13,616 nt of DNA from the NCBI GenBank assembly GCA_024224995.1, contig JAAENB010001160.1, positions 1 through 13,616 on the forward strand, read 5' to 3'. The translations under genes were made by a program, and so were the position numbers. Under the pieces are notes generated by a model. It searched no databases. It was given only the letters and a program-made list of their open reading frames with translations, and was not told the DNA's origin. Positions 12,375 to 13,616 of the stretch are shown one piece after another; positions within the stretch are counted from its first letter, which is position 1, and each line of letters starts with the position of its first letter. The DNA comes from a bacterium. GTDB lineage: Bacteria; Spirochaetota; UBA4802; UBA5550.

Positions 12375-13616
12375 TTATCTATATATATAGACTGAACCTG
12401 AAGATCCACCATTATCATCATCCCGATATGCTCCAACCACTATTGTATCGCCGTCACCGGAAGCTGATACGCAATAGCCGAAATTATCATCATCGGCTCC
12501 GTCAGAAGCAATGATTTTTGTTTCGTCCCAGCTAGCCCCATTCCATTTATAGATATACGCAGAACCAGCGCCACCAGGAAATAGCCATCCTCCAGGCAAT
12601 ACTGGTTCTCCAACCGCTACAGTATTGCCGTCACCGGAAGTTGATACGCTACTGCCAAAAAGATCACCTACGGCTCCGTCAGAAACATTGATTTTTGTTT
12701 CATCCCAGCCAGCCCCATTCCACTTATAGATATACGCAGAACCTGAACCACCATCGCCAGATGCTCCAAGCACTATTGTATCGCCGTCAACGGAAGTTGA
12801 TACGCTACCGCCAAAATAATCACCAGCGGCTCCGTCAGAAGCAGTGATTTTTGTTTCGTCCCAGCTGGCCCCATTCCACTTATAGATATAGACAGAACCT
12901 GAATTATCGCCATTATCATCATCGTACTTTGCTCCAACCACTATTGTATTGCCGTCACCGGAAGTTGATACGCTATGGCCAAAAGAATCACCAGCGGCTC
13001 CATCAGAAGCAATGATTTTTGTTTCGTCCCAGCTACCGCCGTTCCACGTATAGATATAGGCAGAACCTGAATCATCACCACTATCATCATCCTGATATGC
13101 TCCAACCACTATTGTATTGCCATCAGTGGAAGTTGATATGCTATAGCCAAACCAATCACCAGCGGCTCCGTCAGAAGCAATGATTTTTGTTTCATCCCAG
13201 CTAGCCCCATTCCACTTATAGATATAGGCAGAACCTGAAGCATCGCCATTATCATCATCCAGGTATAATCCAACCACCATTGTATTGCCGTCACCGGAAG
13301 TTGATACGCTATGGCCAAAAGAATCACCAACGGCTCCGTCAGAAGCAATCAATTTATTTTCCGCAGGAAGAGAAGCTGCATCTACAATAATATTCACGTT
13401 ACTAACTTGCAGCGGATCAATAGTAACCAGCGCTTCATTCTCGTTACTCCCCACTACAGCTTTAATCGTATGACTGCCTGCTGCCAGGTAGAGTTTTACA
13501 TATCCGCTTGTGCCAAAAGCACCGCTGCCGGTTATCCCTTTTAACACATTGTCAACATAGACTTCCGCGCCTGCTACCGGACTTCCTGAACTATCAAACA
13601 CATTCACGCCCAATAC
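12375..13616 (-). CDS. FG-GAP/beta-propeller repeat protein with N-terminal Ig-like region (partial, 5' end outside window)
   Basis: The frame is open to the right edge, so the start and any signal peptide lie outside; 413 residues are visible. The first 80 (VLGVNVFDSSGSPVAGAEVY and on) look like an Ig-like or carboxypeptidase-regulatory-like beta sandwich. From about residue 84 there are six repeats of roughly 45-58 residues. Each follows the pattern KIIASDGAAGDxFGxSVSTS, DGNTIVVGA, a DDDNGD-type acidic loop, SGSAYIYKWNG and SWDET. This is the FG-GAP pattern of integrin-alpha-like propellers, and the acidic loops probably bind calcium. The last blade ends at YIYR followed by the stop, with no C-terminal anchor. 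The protein is probably secreted or exposed on the surface; its ligand is unknown. Confidence 0.88.
   Translation of the reverse strand, partial: VLGVNVFDSSGSPVAGAEVYVDNVLKGITGSGAFGTSGYVKLYLAAGSHTIKAVVGSNENEALVTIDPLQVSNVNIIVDAASLPAENKLIASDGAVGDSFGHSVSTSGDGNTMVVGLYLDDDNGDASGSAYIYKWNGASWDETKIIASDGAAGDWFGYSISTSTDGNTIVVGAYQDDDSGDDSGSAYIYTWNGGSWDETKIIASDGAAGDSFGHSVSTSGDGNTIVVGAKYDDDNGDNSGSVYIYKWNGASWDETKITASDGAAGDYFGGSVSTSVDGDTIVLGASGDGGSGSAYIYKWNGAGWDETKINVSDGAVGDLFGSSVSTSGDGNTVAVGEPVLPGGWLFPGGAGSAYIYKWNGASWDETKIIASDGADDDNFGYCVSASGDGDTIVVGAYRDDDNGGSSGSVYIYR
12378..13365 (-). repeat. Tandem repeats of about 150-180 bp encoding FG-GAP blades
   Basis: The string atttttgtttc(g/a)tccca recurs five times (from about 12514, 12691, 12847, 13015 and 13183) with highly similar flanks. 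Unit length varies because the acidic loop differs: DDDNGD-like in four units, GDGGSG-like in one, and PVLPGGWLFPGG in another. Similarity at the DNA level points to recent duplication or gene conversion. Confidence 0.88.

Noticed and set aside
13109..13544. Frames opposite or shifted within the FG-GAP gene (79, 62 and 77 residues)
   Set aside because: They are shadows of the repeated FG-GAP sequence in other frames.
1..13616. tRNA or rRNA genes, and transposase, integrase or phage genes
   Set aside because: None was recognised on either strand by reading.

Overview
The window looks like an accessory, signalling-rich piece of a moderately AT-rich bacterial chromosome. The likeliest source is Spirochaetota or a similar Gram-negative lineage. 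This rests on relaxed lipoboxes (FSGC, IFSC), a giant HstK-type Ser/Thr kinase fused to AAA, GAF and SpoIIE modules, a 7TM receptor carrying an RsbW-type ATPase, and an FG-GAP surface protein. It is an inference from gene content; no rRNA, tRNA or other phylogenetic marker is present.

Layout. (1) 1-767, minus: a repeat-bearing coiled-coil lipoprotein that runs off the left edge. (2) 1016-6244, plus: a 1742-residue regulator with kinase, AAA ATPase, helical repeats, GAF and PP2C/SpoIIE phosphatase in one chain, driven by a promoter with a perfect TTGACA. (3) 6247-6855: the wreck of a second protein of the same general design. (4) 6988-7398: a PerR-type Fur-family repressor with a full ligand set. 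(5) 7424-7591 (minus) and 7718-7960 (plus): a small RHH-like protein and an unknown 80-residue protein, divergent across a region with CACGTG palindromes. (6) 7977-8087: a 36-residue lipoprotein leader that stops just before a dispersed repeat. (7) 8355-10526: a 7TM-PAS-RsbW-type sensor. (8) 10527-11210: no intact gene; a gene remnant, two more copies of the dispersed repeat and a GC-rich hairpin block. (9) 11211-11390 (minus): a 59-residue membrane protein. (10) 11597-11898: a decayed UPF0158 gene. (11) 11965-12339: an SdpI-family membrane protein. (12) 12375-13616 (minus): an FG-GAP repeat protein whose 5' end lies outside the window.

How the genes may work together. The phosphatase module of the giant regulator and the RsbW-type ATPase of the 7TM sensor are the two opposing enzymes of partner-switching pathways, which respectively dephosphorylate and phosphorylate STAS-domain proteins. 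No STAS protein or sigma factor is visible, so a direct link between them is only a hypothesis. The rest of the window shows active gene decay: two clear pseudogenes, two probable gene stubs beside repeat copies, and several structured intergenic repeats. The strongest leads are the dispersed repeat family with its hairpin block and the unusual multi-enzyme regulator. I did not find a clearly new defence or mobile system.
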